Origin: Spirosoma aerolatum
Lineage (GTDB): Bacteria > Bacteroidota > Bacteroidia > Cytophagales > Spirosomataceae
Reading direction: 5' to 3'
DNA length: 64,000 bases
Assembly (NCBI RefSeq): GCF_002056795.1
Contig: NZ_CP020104.1
Coordinates: forward strand, 7,263,501 to 7,327,500
Shown here: in pieces, positions 51,479 to 61,297 of the stretch
How positions within the stretch are numbered: the first letter of the stretch is position 1
Layout: each line of letters opens with the position of its first letter
Position numbers and translations under genes: made by a program
The notes under the pieces: generated by a model
What the model saw: the letters and a program-made list of their open reading frames with translations, nothing else
Databases searched by the model: none
Told to the model about the DNA's origin: nothing

Positions 51479-52141
51479 GTGGCAACGCATGGAGAATACT
51501 ACATTACCCAAGCAGAGTCTATAGAATCAAACTTGAAAAAATTCAGTTATATTAGTGAAAAAATTCCTCATAGGATGGCTATAAACATTGCTCATCATTC
51601 CTCATCGGGCTGGGGCTTCTCTACCAGTGATCTTATTCTACAGGCTCGCCTACGGCTACCGCGTACTCGAATTGATCAAATAGCAGCTATGGGTGGCTTA
51701 ACCAAGAAAGAGATCGCGGGTGTTTTAGGCATTACCGAACGGAATCTGTACAATCAGCATCAGGGCGATTTGTCGGTCCAGCTTTCCGAACGACTGTTGT
51801 TGTTAGAAAAGCTGTTTACTCATGGGCTTGACGTCTTTGATCATCAACAAGCGGTATTTACTACCTGGCTACGAACTCCTCTGGCCGAACTCGCTACACC
51901 CGAAGTTGGATTTGCACCGCCCCAAAGCCCATATACACCCAAACCGATTGCCGAGATGGGTACGAAACAGGGGCCACCTGACTTGTCGGCCCAAAGACAT
52001 ACTCAGTCTTTACCCCGCTCTCAGCCCGAAGCGTCGGCAGCCCGTCCTTATCCAACCCCATTATCACTGCTGGATACTGTTACAGGTTGTAAGCTGGTCG
52101 ATAATGTGTTTACTCGTATCGAAGCGGGTGTGTTTAGCTAA
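51479..52141 (+). CDS. Xre/MbcA/ParS-type antitoxin with an inserted Pro-rich segment
   Basis: A 220-residue protein read from GTG at 51479; Met33 at 51575 is an alternative start. The N-terminal half has the Xre-like helix-turn-helix LTKKEIAGVLGITERNLYNQ. The C-terminal part has FTTWLRTPLAEL and then, about 65 residues later, PLSLLDTVTGCKLVDNVFTR, the RES-partner (DUF2384) domain. In normal members these two are close together. Here a Pro/Gln/Ser-rich stretch (PPQSPYTPKPIAEMGTKQG) separates them. It is cotranscribed with the RES toxin (18-base gap) and should neutralise it and repress the operon. Confidence 0.87.
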   Translation: MATHGEYYITQAESIESNLKKFSYISEKIPHRMAINIAHHSSSGWGFSTSDLILQARLRLPRTRIDQIAAMGGLTKKEIAGVLGITERNLYNQHQGDLSVQLSERLLLLEKLFTHGLDVFDHQQAVFTTWLRTPLAELATPEVGFAPPQSPYTPKPIAEMGTKQGPPDLSAQRHTQSLPRSQPEASAARPYPTPLSLLDTVTGCKLVDNVFTRIEAGVFS

Positions 52142-52159
52142 CAGTACTCATCAGGCTGC

Positions 52160-52636
52160 GTGAAGGTTTATCGTATTTTAAAAGAGCCCTATTGGCATGA
52201 CCCCTTATCGGTTATCGGCGCAGAAATAGCAGGTGGACGCTGGAATCCACCCGGCGTTGGCATTCTGTACACGTCTACATCGCCCGCGCTGGCTTTGCTG
52301 GAAACAATGGTTCATTTTCCACGAGTAAGCTATGACCAACTGCCCCGCCTACGGCTCTTTACGCTCGACATACCCGATGGTGAAGTCCGCTGGATTCAAC
52401 CCGATTTTTTACCCGCCGATTGGGCGCACCCAACAGCGTTACCTATCACCCAGCAAGTTCTCAGGGAGTGGCTCCAACATCCTGTCGACTTCGGTTTAGG
52501 TGTCCCTTCGGCCGTGATGGATTTGTCGTACAACGTCTTGCTGCACCCTCAACATCCACTTTACCAAACAATCACAATAACCGGCGAGATGGATATTGCA
52601 CTGGACAAGCGCCTATGGACGAGTTCGGATTCGTAA
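52160..52636 (+). CDS. RES-domain toxin
   Basis: A 158-residue protein beginning with GTG at 52160. The RES fold is recognisable: VYRILKEPYWHDPLSV, AGGRWNPPGVGILYTST (the Arg of the RES motif), ALLETMVHFP (the Glu), and a C-terminal HPQHPLYQTITITG with SYN-type Ser in MDLSYNVLLH. RES toxins act as NAD+ phosphorylases/glycohydrolases that deplete NAD in the cell until the paired antitoxin stops them. The Arg, Glu and Ser positions are all present. It follows the antitoxin by 18 bases and ends at a strong bidirectional terminator. Confidence 0.93.
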   Translation: MKVYRILKEPYWHDPLSVIGAEIAGGRWNPPGVGILYTSTSPALALLETMVHFPRVSYDQLPRLRLFTLDIPDGEVRWIQPDFLPADWAHPTALPITQQVLREWLQHPVDFGLGVPSAVMDLSYNVLLHPQHPLYQTITITGEMDIALDKRLWTSSDS

Positions 52637-52653
52637 TCACGTCAGGCAAAAAC

Positions 52654-52686
52654 AAACCAGCCACACCTTACCGATGTGGCTGGTTT
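52654..52686. terminator. Bidirectional terminator after RES toxin
   Basis: AAACCAGCCACA (52654-52665) opposes TGTGGCTGGTTT (52675-52686), a perfect 12-bp stem with a 9-base loop and T-rich flank on both sides. It serves the RES gene and the convergent gene ending at 52707. Confidence 0.8.
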
Positions 52687-52706
52687 TACATTAGCTATAC
52701 CCTAGA

Positions 52707-53279
52707 CTAATTACGACGCCTTGCAGGATAAACATCTATAGTTTGTCCTTTGATCAGTAAAGGCGGAAGAATGGTTCCGGTTTCAGCTCCTTTGGCCAAA
52801 TGCCGATAATTATAGCGCTTTACGTCATTAATTTTATGCTCATCGTGATAGATTAACATATTAGCTGAAGAAGATAGAATACTATCCTGATAGTTTTCGG
52901 CAGAACAGATTTTAGCGGGGTAAATTAAAATTGGCAGTATGATGGTAACCACTTTATAAGGTTTTTTTAGTTCCCAAAACGATGCGGACGCTTGTATGGA
53001 TTCTTGCAGTATAGGGCTTAAGTAGTTGGGAATACCGACGGATATGGAAATATTATCTATTTTCTTATCGTGCACTGTAAATTTAGCCGAGCCAATTGCA
53101 AAAACACAGCATGTATCCAACCCGGTAGCCCGCTTATAGAACTGCTCGCCAATAAACTCCATGGGGGATGTTGTTCCTATCGTAGACTCAACGGTAGACG
53201 AAAAGGAAAATGGCCCATTCTGCTGAGCGAACGCAGTCAACGTAATAAATATGAGGCAAGAGAGGAGAAGACCTTTCAT
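52707..53279 (-). CDS. Exported protein of unknown function, 190 residues
   Basis: Signal peptide MKGLLLSCLIFITLTAFAQ is followed by a mature protein of about 170 residues with strand-like segments, SSTVESTIGTTSPMEFIGEQ, TVHDKKIDNISISVGIPNYL and a hydrophobic VVTIILPILIYPAKIC. The hydrophobic run (about residues 110-127) could be an interior strand or a second membrane segment. No domain is recognised. It is the second of two exported unknowns on the minus strand, 67 bases after the one at 53346-54059. Confidence 0.75.
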   Translation of the reverse strand: MKGLLLSCLIFITLTAFAQQNGPFSFSSTVESTIGTTSPMEFIGEQFYKRATGLDTCCVFAIGSAKFTVHDKKIDNISISVGIPNYLSPILQESIQASASFWELKKPYKVVTIILPILIYPAKICSAENYQDSILSSSANMLIYHDEHKINDVKRYNYRHLAKGAETGTILPPLLIKGQTIDVYPARRRN

Positions 53280-53345
53280 AAAGTTTTGTTATTTATAGAT
53301 ACGGAGGCCAGGCTTTTTATCTGTTATTCAGACTAATATCAAACA

Positions 53346-54059
53346 TTAGTTCTTCCTGAACGAATTGATTAATGAATCTCTGCGCCTTATCAAATCCTTA
53401 TTCCGAACCTCAAACGGTTCATACATTTGCTCAATCTCTTTATCCGTTTTGTAAAGAATAAACTCGACAGAGGTAAATGGGTCTGTTTTGGCGTTAGGTA
53501 TACCCTCTGGAATAGCCTGATGGATATTAGTTAGATTAACGACCATACATTCGCTTATGCGCAACGTATAAACAAATACCGTTCTCCCTTTCAAAAGTGG
53601 CTGCCAGGGCGAATAAGGACTCGAATAGGAAGCGGCAGGGAATGCACGAAATGTTTTTCCAGCCTCTTTTTCAATCATTGAACGAAGGCTATCGAATGAG
53701 CAAACTTTTTCCCATATAAAAAAACGGTATTCTAAAATGGATTGCTCATAGTTAGACTGGGGGGTTTCATTGGGATTACTATCGAACTTATGCTGCATAC
53801 CTGCATGATTTAAATATAAGTGAATAGGTCGTCCGATATGTTTCTGAAAAAGCATGGTATCTTTTACAAATGTCCCGCTTTCAAAACGCATGTGATATGC
53901 ATTGGCAATTTGTCCCACTGTCGCCGGATACGGTAGGTTCAAATCCCCAAATCGAAACTCACCGGTAATACAAAGGGGCGGCAAGTGAGAGATTTGTTTG
54001 ATTTTTATGCCGCCATTTAGGAGGACTAAACAGCCTAATAATATTTTTGAAAAGTTCAT
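53346..54059 (-). CDS. Exported protein of unknown function, 237 residues
   Basis: An N-terminal hydrophobic segment (MNFSKILLGCLVLLNGGIKI) probably serves as signal or anchor. The mature region includes YLNHAGMQHKFDSNPNETPQ, GRTVFVYTLRISECMVVNL, and a basic C-terminus, KDLIRRRDSLINSFRKN. No family is recognised. It and the 190-residue gene downstream share a pattern of TVFVYxLRI/VYPARR-like ends, hinting at common ancestry, but this is weak. Both may be one unit. Confidence 0.72.
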   Translation of the reverse strand: MNFSKILLGCLVLLNGGIKIKQISHLPPLCITGEFRFGDLNLPYPATVGQIANAYHMRFESGTFVKDTMLFQKHIGRPIHLYLNHAGMQHKFDSNPNETPQSNYEQSILEYRFFIWEKVCSFDSLRSMIEKEAGKTFRAFPAASYSSPYSPWQPLLKGRTVFVYTLRISECMVVNLTNIHQAIPEGIPNAKTDPFTSVEFILYKTDKEIEQMYEPFEVRNKDLIRRRDSLINSFRKN

Positions 54060-54254
54060 ACGGCTTTACTTATAGCCCAGTTAGACCGTTCTCCAAGTAT
54101 TCCGTCACAGGGGAAGTCCTAACAACGATTAATCAGCTTAACGGGTTAATGTAAATTAATTTCATTACTCGAAGCCAGCCGCAACATTAGTCACTCTTTT
54201 CTCGTATCTATACATACGCTTTCGTTCTTGATCTGTAGGCGACCCATTTTCCAT

Positions 54255-57200
54255 ATGCTTCACATTCTACGGTCTCACCCATACAGGCTACTTTCGGCTC
54301 TTTTACTGGCAGGGATTCAATCCGTTGTTTCGGCTCAGTCTATACCCTATTCGTCGGCGCAACGACAGCAGATCACGCAGCTTCGGCAACTGATTCAGCA
54401 AGCTCACGATGCCAGTTACAATCGAGCGGTTTCATTGGCCAAACAACTGGGAAGACCATTGCGGGAGGTACGTTCCAATGGGCGTATTGTTGAGCTGGTC
54501 GGCATCGATGACTTTGGAAATTTACTCTACCAGGGTACTACCCTTGTAGGCAATGCACAGGCGGCCAATAGCACTAAAACATCGTCGCTGTATTCGGGAG
54601 GGAGTCTGGGGTTGAACCTGTCGGGAAGCAGTGCGTCGGTACAAAACAAGCTGGGTATCTGGGATGGTGGTGCTGTTCTGAGCAGTCACGTCGAACTGAA
54701 AGGCCGTGTTACCCAAAACGACAAAGCCAGCACCACTATCGATGATGAAGAACACCCTACCCACGTAGCCACCACAATGATCGGTGCGGGGGTAAATCCC
54801 CTGGCGCGAGGTATGGCATTTGGGGCCAAACTACAAGCCTGGGATTATTCGAGCGATATATCGGAAATGACTGCCGCGTCACCAAACCTATTGATTTCCA
54901 ATCACTCCTATGGCTCGTTGGCAGGCTACCAGTATAATCCTGATCTGACGGGTTCGACCCAATGGCAATGGTATGGCGATACGAGTGTCAGTCAGGTTTT
55001 CGATTATAAATTCGGTCTTTATGACTCACGCGCCCGCAATTGGGATCAGATTGCTAATGCAGCCCCGTATTACCTGATCGTAAAATCGGCTGGGAACGAT
55101 CATGGAGCCGATGGGTATCCGGGTGGAGGACAGTCATACTACCTGGTCAATCACGGTAATAAACTCAGCACCGTAACCCGCGACCGTCAAACGGGCTATG
55201 ACCAGATTTCAACAAACGGCGTAGCGAAAAATATCCTGACAGTGGGAGCCGTGAACGATCTGGCTTATGGATACAATCAGGCATCAGACGTTAAACTCGC
55301 TGATTTTAGTAGCTGGGGGCCTACCGATGACGGTCGGATCAAGCCCGATATTGTAGGCATCGGAGTAAACCTGTTATCAGCCAATTCCAGTAGCGATAGT
55401 GCGTACGTGAGCCTGAGTGGTACGTCGATGGCAACGCCAAACGTCTCAGGTTCACTATTGCTCCTTCAGGAATATTACAACCAGCTCAATGCGGGTAAAT
55501 TCATGTGGTCGTCTACCCTCCGGGGGCTAGTGCTGCATACGGCCAGCGAAGCCGGTCCATCGCCCGGCCCTGATTATCGGTACGGCTGGGGGCTTCTGAA
55601 TATGGAGAAAGCGGCCCAGGTTATTGGCAACACCGACCAGACCCACCTGCTTAGTGAACGAACACTCAATCAGGGGCAACGCGACACCATTCAGGTGGTT
55701 GCATCGGGTCGGGGACAACTCGTTGCGACCATCTGCTGGAACGACCCGGCTGCTGCTGTCTCTGCCTCGCTGAACAATCGAACTCCCAAACTGGTCAACG
55801 ACCTCGATATTCGTATCAGTGATGGCACCACAACCTGGCAACCCTGGATATTAGACCCCGAAAATCCAGCCAATGCCGCTACTCATGGCGATAACATCCG
55901 CGACAACATCGAGCAGGTATTACTAACCAATACCATTCCGGGAAAGACTTACACGCTAATTATTTCGCAAAAAGGCATGCTGAGTGGAAGCAAACAGGAT
56001 TACGCCCTGCTGGTGAGCGGCATCGGCGGGAAAGTATATTGCGAATCGAAACCAGCCTCAACGGCCGATACCAAAATCAGCCGGGTCCAGTTCGGGAGCA
56101 TCAATCAGGCCGGAGCCGATGGCTGTACGTCTTACACCGATTTTTCGCAGGTGAGCACAAGCGCTCAAGCCAACCAGCCGATCCCACTAATTGTGTCGCT
56201 GGGTACGTGCGGAAGCGTCAAAAACGTGGTAGTAAAAGCGTTTGCCGACTGGAACCAGAACGGCAGTTTCGACGATGCAGGCGAAACTATCGCGACGTCG
56301 GGTGTTTTGCCGAATTCCGATCAGTTTTCAACCACCGTAACCATTCCAGGAAGCGTTCAGAACAGCCAGACGATTCGCTTACGAATTGTGGCAACCGAAA
56401 CCGATAACCCTGCCAATGTGGTGGCTTGCAGCACCTACGGCAATGGCGAAACCCAGGATTATACCCTAACCATCATCCAGACATTAAACGACGTTGGCGC
56501 TACGGCCCTGATTTCGCCCGATGCCAATTTCTGTGGTCTGACCACGTCCGATCTGGCCATAACGGTCCGCTTGCACAATTACGGTTCTGTCGACCAGACC
56601 AACGTGCCCGTCACGGTAAAAATTACGGATGCCAATAATACCGACGTAACGACACTGACCGGAACACTACCCAAACTTTCGGCTTTTCGGGATGGTATTT
56701 TAACCCTGAATAAACCAGCCAGTACATCGCTGCTAGCTGGACAGACGTATCGATTTACAATCAGCACGGGTCTAAACTCCGACCAAAATACAGCCAATAA
56801 CAGCATCGTCGAAACCCGAACGACAGGCAATACGCCAACAAATGGAATCTTCACAGCCACCCGCTGCGGTTCTGATACGTTGATTTCACTCCGAAATACA
56901 GGCGAGGGTACGGCTTTCTGGTACGATACGCCCACAGGTGGCAACCTACTGGCTGCGGGGAATCAGACGTTTGCACAACGAGTGCCATCGGCAGGGCAGT
57001 TCTACGCGGCTCTCAACGATTTTTCGGGGACGATTGGCCCGGCTACTAAATCTGTATTTGGTGGTGGAACCTACTACGGTGCCTATACCCCGTCTCCACT
57101 TATTTCCACCACGGTTCCGTTGCTTATCGAAAGTGCCCGGCTCTATATCGGCGATGCGGGCCAGCTTACATTTACGGTCACTAAGTACGACAACACCACC

Positions 57201-58313
57201 GTTTCCAGCGTTACACTGGACGTTACCCCTACCCGCGACCAAAGTTTAACGGCAACCACCAGCAATGGGAATTTATTGGACGACCCCAACGATCCGGGCG
57301 CTGTCTATCCATTAAATCTGCGCATCCCCGCAGCCGGCGACTACAAGATCACGATTTCTTATTCAGGAGGGGCGTCTATCTTTCGGAGCAATAGCGGAGT
57401 GTCTGGCGTTCCTTATCAGCTCAAAGTGCAGAATGGCCAGCCTATCGTTACCCTAAAAGGTGCCTTGTTCAATAGCGGTACTTCAACCGATACACTGACA
57501 ACGTCCTGGTATTATTTCTACAACCTGAAAGTCAGGTCGCTGGACTGTCCGAACCCACAACGGACACCCGTTGGTATTTCGACGGGCACGTATCCAACCG
57601 CTTCCATCAGTCCATCGGGTTCAACCAGCATTTGTCAGGGAACCAGCCTAACCTTGCAGACAACGAACGCAACCGGACTGACCTATCAGTGGTATCGAAA
57701 TGGCCAACTCATTTCTGGCGCCACGAGCAGTACTTTTCAGGCCAATACGGCTGGCAATTATAGCGTACGGGTAGCCAACACCTGCCTGCCAGTCAGTTCA
57801 TCGGCTACAACTGTTGCGGTCAATACACCACAAACTCCGGCCGTAACGGCTAATGGGATTACGCTTACCTCCAATGCGGTTTCCACTATTCAATGGCTGC
57901 TGGATGGCGTTCCGATCAGTGGTGCTACGTCCCCCAATTACACGGCGATTAAGTCGGGGCGGTATGCAGTTCAGGGAAATGTGAATGGTTGTGGTGTAGC
58001 TACATCCAGCGAAGTAGTGATTACCATTCTGGCTACAGAGCCAGCCAGCACCGAAGAAAGGTTGAGTGTATACCCAAACCCAGCCAATAAGGAGCTGACC
58101 ATCTCCTGGACGGTTGCTTCGCTCCCTCAACTTCCTACCTTTCAACTCACCGATTTGCAGGGACGAATTGTTCGGAGGGCTACTCTACAAAAAGATGGAA
58201 AAAGTTATTCAGCGGTAGTCGATGTGAGTGACCTGCCAGACGGTACGTTTTTTGTGGTTGTTGAAGACGACCGAACGCAAAGCGTTCAGGTAAAACGGAT
58301 TCGCAAACACTAA
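54255..58313 (+). CDS. T9SS-exported subtilase (S8), multidomain
   Basis: A 1352-residue secreted serine protease. The start at 54255 gives signal peptide MLHILRSHPYRLLSALLLAG; the frame opens at 54228. The S8 triad is Asp137 (GIWDGGAV), His170 (HPTHVAT) and Ser391 (SGTSMATPN). After it come a proprotein-convertase-like beta domain (about 460-590), a GEVED domain (about 600-720, FADWNQNGSFDDAGETI), CARDB-like repeats, a lectin-like region, and two Ig-like repeats (GLTYQWYRNGQL, TIQWLLDGVP). The end is a type IX sorting domain, YPNPANKELTISW to VQVKRIRKH. It would be exported, freed from its sorting tail and left on the surface or outside. It is followed with no gap by a paralogue. Confidence 0.93.
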   Translation: MLHILRSHPYRLLSALLLAGIQSVVSAQSIPYSSAQRQQITQLRQLIQQAHDASYNRAVSLAKQLGRPLREVRSNGRIVELVGIDDFGNLLYQGTTLVGNAQAANSTKTSSLYSGGSLGLNLSGSSASVQNKLGIWDGGAVLSSHVELKGRVTQNDKASTTIDDEEHPTHVATTMIGAGVNPLARGMAFGAKLQAWDYSSDISEMTAASPNLLISNHSYGSLAGYQYNPDLTGSTQWQWYGDTSVSQVFDYKFGLYDSRARNWDQIANAAPYYLIVKSAGNDHGADGYPGGGQSYYLVNHGNKLSTVTRDRQTGYDQISTNGVAKNILTVGAVNDLAYGYNQASDVKLADFSSWGPTDDGRIKPDIVGIGVNLLSANSSSDSAYVSLSGTSMATPNVSGSLLLLQEYYNQLNAGKFMWSSTLRGLVLHTASEAGPSPGPDYRYGWGLLNMEKAAQVIGNTDQTHLLSERTLNQGQRDTIQVVASGRGQLVATICWNDPAAAVSASLNNRTPKLVNDLDIRISDGTTTWQPWILDPENPANAATHGDNIRDNIEQVLLTNTIPGKTYTLIISQKGMLSGSKQDYALLVSGIGGKVYCESKPASTADTKISRVQFGSINQAGADGCTSYTDFSQVSTSAQANQPIPLIVSLGTCGSVKNVVVKAFADWNQNGSFDDAGETIATSGVLPNSDQFSTTVTIPGSVQNSQTIRLRIVATETDNPANVVACSTYGNGETQDYTLTIIQTLNDVGATALISPDANFCGLTTSDLAITVRLHNYGSVDQTNVPVTVKITDANNTDVTTLTGTLPKLSAFRDGILTLNKPASTSLLAGQTYRFTISTGLNSDQNTANNSIVETRTTGNTPTNGIFTATRCGSDTLISLRNTGEGTAFWYDTPTGGNLLAAGNQTFAQRVPSAGQFYAALNDFSGTIGPATKSVFGGGTYYGAYTPSPLISTTVPLLIESARLYIGDAGQLTFTVTKYDNTTVSSVTLDVTPTRDQSLTATTSNGNLLDDPNDPGAVYPLNLRIPAAGDYKITISYSGGASIFRSNSGVSGVPYQLKVQNGQPIVTLKGALFNSGTSTDTLTTSWYYFYNLKVRSLDCPNPQRTPVGISTGTYPTASISPSGSTSICQGTSLTLQTTNATGLTYQWYRNGQLISGATSSTFQANTAGNYSVRVANTCLPVSSSATTVAVNTPQTPAVTANGITLTSNAVSTIQWLLDGVPISGATSPNYTAIKSGRYAVQGNVNGCGVATSSEVVITILATEPASTEERLSVYPNPANKELTISWTVASLPQLPTFQLTDLQGRIVRRATLQKDGKSYSAVVDVSDLPDGTFFVVVEDDRTQSVQVKRIRKH

Positions 58314-61196
58314 TTGCAACGACATCTGGAACGGCTCTACAGGCACACGTCAGTTACATCTTATAAGGCACAGCATATCAATTTCAGGGTTTTTGTCCTG
58401 TTGCTGTACCTATGTCTGGCGTTGTTATCAGGGGCTACCACCAGCCCCGCCTGGGCACAACATTCTCAACAAAACAGTATAACGAACTGGCAAACCGATT
58501 TACTTAAACGATACGAAAAGAACCGCCAAAAAACACGTCAATTTGCCCGTCGGTATCACTGGCCTATCCGCAAAAATTATTCCAATCAACGAGTTCTTAC
58601 CCTTCAGGAAATTGACCCGTTGGGGCAACCTGTTTATTATTCGCTTCATAATGTCGAAGCGGCTCAGGGCACCCGGACGCAGGCTCTACAGGGGGGTGGT
58701 TCGTTACCGATTGCCTTGTCGGGAAATTCGACGCTAATGGAAGGCCGGCTGGGTCTATGGGATGGCGGTCGGGTGCTCAACACACATCAGGAATTTACGG
58801 GGACGCCCTATGGAAACGCCAAGATTATCCAGAAAGACAATGGTGCATCGGTCAACGATCACACCACCCATCTGGCAGGTACATTGGTAGCTCAGGGCAT
58901 CAATGCCAGTGCAAAGGGGATGGCTTTCGGTTCTCAATTATCCGTATGGGATTATACCGATGACATCAGCGAACTGACTACTGCAGCCCCCAATCTGCTC
59001 ATCTCCAACCATGCTTATGGCCCCGTAGCAGGCTGGGTATATAACGACTCAAGACCAGGAACAAATCCGGACCTTAAGTGGGAATGGTGGGGCACTCCAT
59101 CCATCAACGCGACAGAAGATTACCTGTTCGGATTCTATTCGATGAAGACTCAGGACCTGGATAAACTGGCTTATAATAATCCCTTTTTCCTGATGGTTCG
59201 TTCGGCCGATAACAAACGGGCGGAAACAGGCCCTCCCGATGGTACAACCTATTACCTGAAAAATACGGATGTTCAGAGTACAGTTGCCCGGAGTCGAAAC
59301 GATACGTACGATGTGATTCCAGCCGATGCAACCGCTAAAAATGTTCTGACGGTTGGAGCAGCCAATGTGACCTACACTAGCCAGAATGTGCCCGTGCTGG
59401 CTGGGTCTGCTTCGTACAGTGGCTGGGGACCTACCGACGATGGCCGAATTAAACCCGACTTACTTGGCATTGGCACGAGCGTATTCTCGTCAGTAGGCAG
59501 CAGTGTAAACGCGTATGGCACCTATAGCGGCACATCAATGGCCTCGGCCAATGTATCGGGTTCCTTGTTCCTACTACAGGAATTATATGCACGTCAGCGT
59601 GCCGCTGGTGCCCTATCGGGTGGGCAATTTATGCGGGCTGCTACGCTGAAGGGGCTGGTTCTTCATACAGCCGACCGACCAAACCCGGAGGCCGGTCCCG
59701 ATTACCGCCAGGGTTGGGGCCTACTCAATACCGAAGCGGCTGCACGACTGGTCCTGAATGAAAATCGGGCACATCTTTTCCTGGAACAAAGCCTGACACC
59801 GGGCAGTACCTTCACGAAATCGATTGTAGCTCAGGGCAATGAGCCGCTCATCGTTACCTTATCCTGGACTGACCCGGAAAGTACTGCAACCAGTATTACG
59901 TCTGCTTCAGTGAACAGTCGAACGCCCAAGTTGGTCAATGACCTTGATCTGCGAATCAGCGACGGCCAGCAAACGATGCTGCCCTTTGTCCTAAATCCGG
60001 CCCAACCTGCTCTGGCTGCCACTCGGGGCGATAATATCCGCGACAATATAGAGCAAGTATACATTGCCAATCCGGTACCTGGCAAAACGTATACCATCAC
60101 GGTTTCGCATAAAGGTAAGATGACTTACTCCAGCCAGCCTTACTCGATTATTGTCAGTGGTCTCTACCGAATAAACTGTCAGTTAACAGCTCGCATTGTG
60201 CCAACGCAGGATACCACCATCTGCCCCGGTACTACACTGCTTTTACAGTCGGATACGGCTTCTACCACTACGCAGTACAAGTGGTTTCGGAACGACACGC
60301 TCCTGACTGGCGCCACTAAATCTACCTATCAGGCCACGCAGGCGGGTTCGTATAAACTCCGTATTACAGCTGAAAACGGCTGTTCAGCTACCTCACAACC
60401 CGTAACGATTACCCTTCGGAACGCAGAAATCAATCTTACCCCATCGGGAAATCAGCTACTTTGCAGTACCAACAATCAGGTCCAATTGACCGTTGTCCCT
60501 ATCAAAGGAGGAACGCTCACAGGAGCCACTTTCGACTGGCTACGGGATGGTTCAACCATTAACAGCGCTCATTCCAGCACGCTTAGTGCAGACCAGCCTG
60601 GGCGCTACCAGGTACGGGTCACGCAAAATGGTTGTCAGGCTGTTTCCAACGCAACAGTCCTTCTGTCATCGTCGGTCAATAGCCTTACCTTATTACCTGA
60701 AGAAACTGACTTATACCTGCCCCAAGGGGCTACAGTCACGCTAAAAGCCCCTATCGATACCTCATATCAGTACCAATGGTATCGAAACGATCAGGCCATT
60801 GCCAATGCCCGTGAGTATCGTCTTGCCGTTGCTCAGGCGGGTGTATATAAAGTGCAGGTGACACAACGCTCCTGTGTAGGCTGGTCAACCGTTCGCTCGG
60901 TTCGAACAACCGCTCTCCTTACTGCTACTAACCCCGACCCAACTAACCTATTTATGATTTACCCAAACCCCGCCGAAACGACTTTGTCGATTCGTTACGT
61001 GAACCCAGCGTCAAAACAGGTCCAAATTGGCATATTTGACCTGCATGGTGTTTTCCAGCACCACCAAGTATCCCTAACCGCCCATAACGGTCAGTTTGAA
61101 GGGGCCATTTCGGTTGGCGATTTACCCCCCGGATTATACATCCTTCAATTAACGGATGGCCTTACCTCTCAAACCAGTCGATTTATTAAGAAATAA
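58314..61196 (+). CDS. T9SS-exported subtilase paralogue
   Basis: A 960-residue paralogue of the preceding gene. It starts with TTG directly after the TAA of the upstream gene (TAATTG), and no in-frame ATG precedes the signal region FVLLLYLCLALLSGATTSPA. Triad: Asp150 (GLWDGGRV), His186 (DHTTHLAG) and Ser408 (SGTSMASAN). It lacks the GEVED and CARDB parts, having only Ig-like repeats (YKWFRNDTLLTGA, FDWLRDGSTI, YQWYRNDQAI) before the sorting tail IYPNPAETTLSIRY to TSRFIKK. The start implies translation by the same ribosomes that finish the first protease, so the two are probably made in a fixed ratio. Confidence 0.9.
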   Translation: MQRHLERLYRHTSVTSYKAQHINFRVFVLLLYLCLALLSGATTSPAWAQHSQQNSITNWQTDLLKRYEKNRQKTRQFARRYHWPIRKNYSNQRVLTLQEIDPLGQPVYYSLHNVEAAQGTRTQALQGGGSLPIALSGNSTLMEGRLGLWDGGRVLNTHQEFTGTPYGNAKIIQKDNGASVNDHTTHLAGTLVAQGINASAKGMAFGSQLSVWDYTDDISELTTAAPNLLISNHAYGPVAGWVYNDSRPGTNPDLKWEWWGTPSINATEDYLFGFYSMKTQDLDKLAYNNPFFLMVRSADNKRAETGPPDGTTYYLKNTDVQSTVARSRNDTYDVIPADATAKNVLTVGAANVTYTSQNVPVLAGSASYSGWGPTDDGRIKPDLLGIGTSVFSSVGSSVNAYGTYSGTSMASANVSGSLFLLQELYARQRAAGALSGGQFMRAATLKGLVLHTADRPNPEAGPDYRQGWGLLNTEAAARLVLNENRAHLFLEQSLTPGSTFTKSIVAQGNEPLIVTLSWTDPESTATSITSASVNSRTPKLVNDLDLRISDGQQTMLPFVLNPAQPALAATRGDNIRDNIEQVYIANPVPGKTYTITVSHKGKMTYSSQPYSIIVSGLYRINCQLTARIVPTQDTTICPGTTLLLQSDTASTTTQYKWFRNDTLLTGATKSTYQATQAGSYKLRITAENGCSATSQPVTITLRNAEINLTPSGNQLLCSTNNQVQLTVVPIKGGTLTGATFDWLRDGSTINSAHSSTLSADQPGRYQVRVTQNGCQAVSNATVLLSSSVNSLTLLPEETDLYLPQGATVTLKAPIDTSYQYQWYRNDQAIANAREYRLAVAQAGVYKVQVTQRSCVGWSTVRSVRTTALLTATNPDPTNLFMIYPNPAETTLSIRYVNPASKQVQIGIFDLHGVFQHHQVSLTAHNGQFEGAISVGDLPPGLYILQLTDGLTSQTSRFIKK

Positions 61197-61241
61197 GCTT
61201 TTTACGACGTTAACTACCTGTATAAACTCCCTAAAATGAAA

Positions 61242-61274
61242 TGAGCAATGGCCTGATATACTGACCATTGCCCA
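61242..61274. terminator. Bidirectional terminator between convergent protease genes
   Basis: TGAGCAATGG (61242-61251) opposes CCATTGCCCA (61265-61274) with one mismatch and a 13-base loop. TTTTTA follows on the plus strand. Confidence 0.7.
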
Positions 61275-61297
61275 TTTTTATTCAAGAAGTTTCTCGA

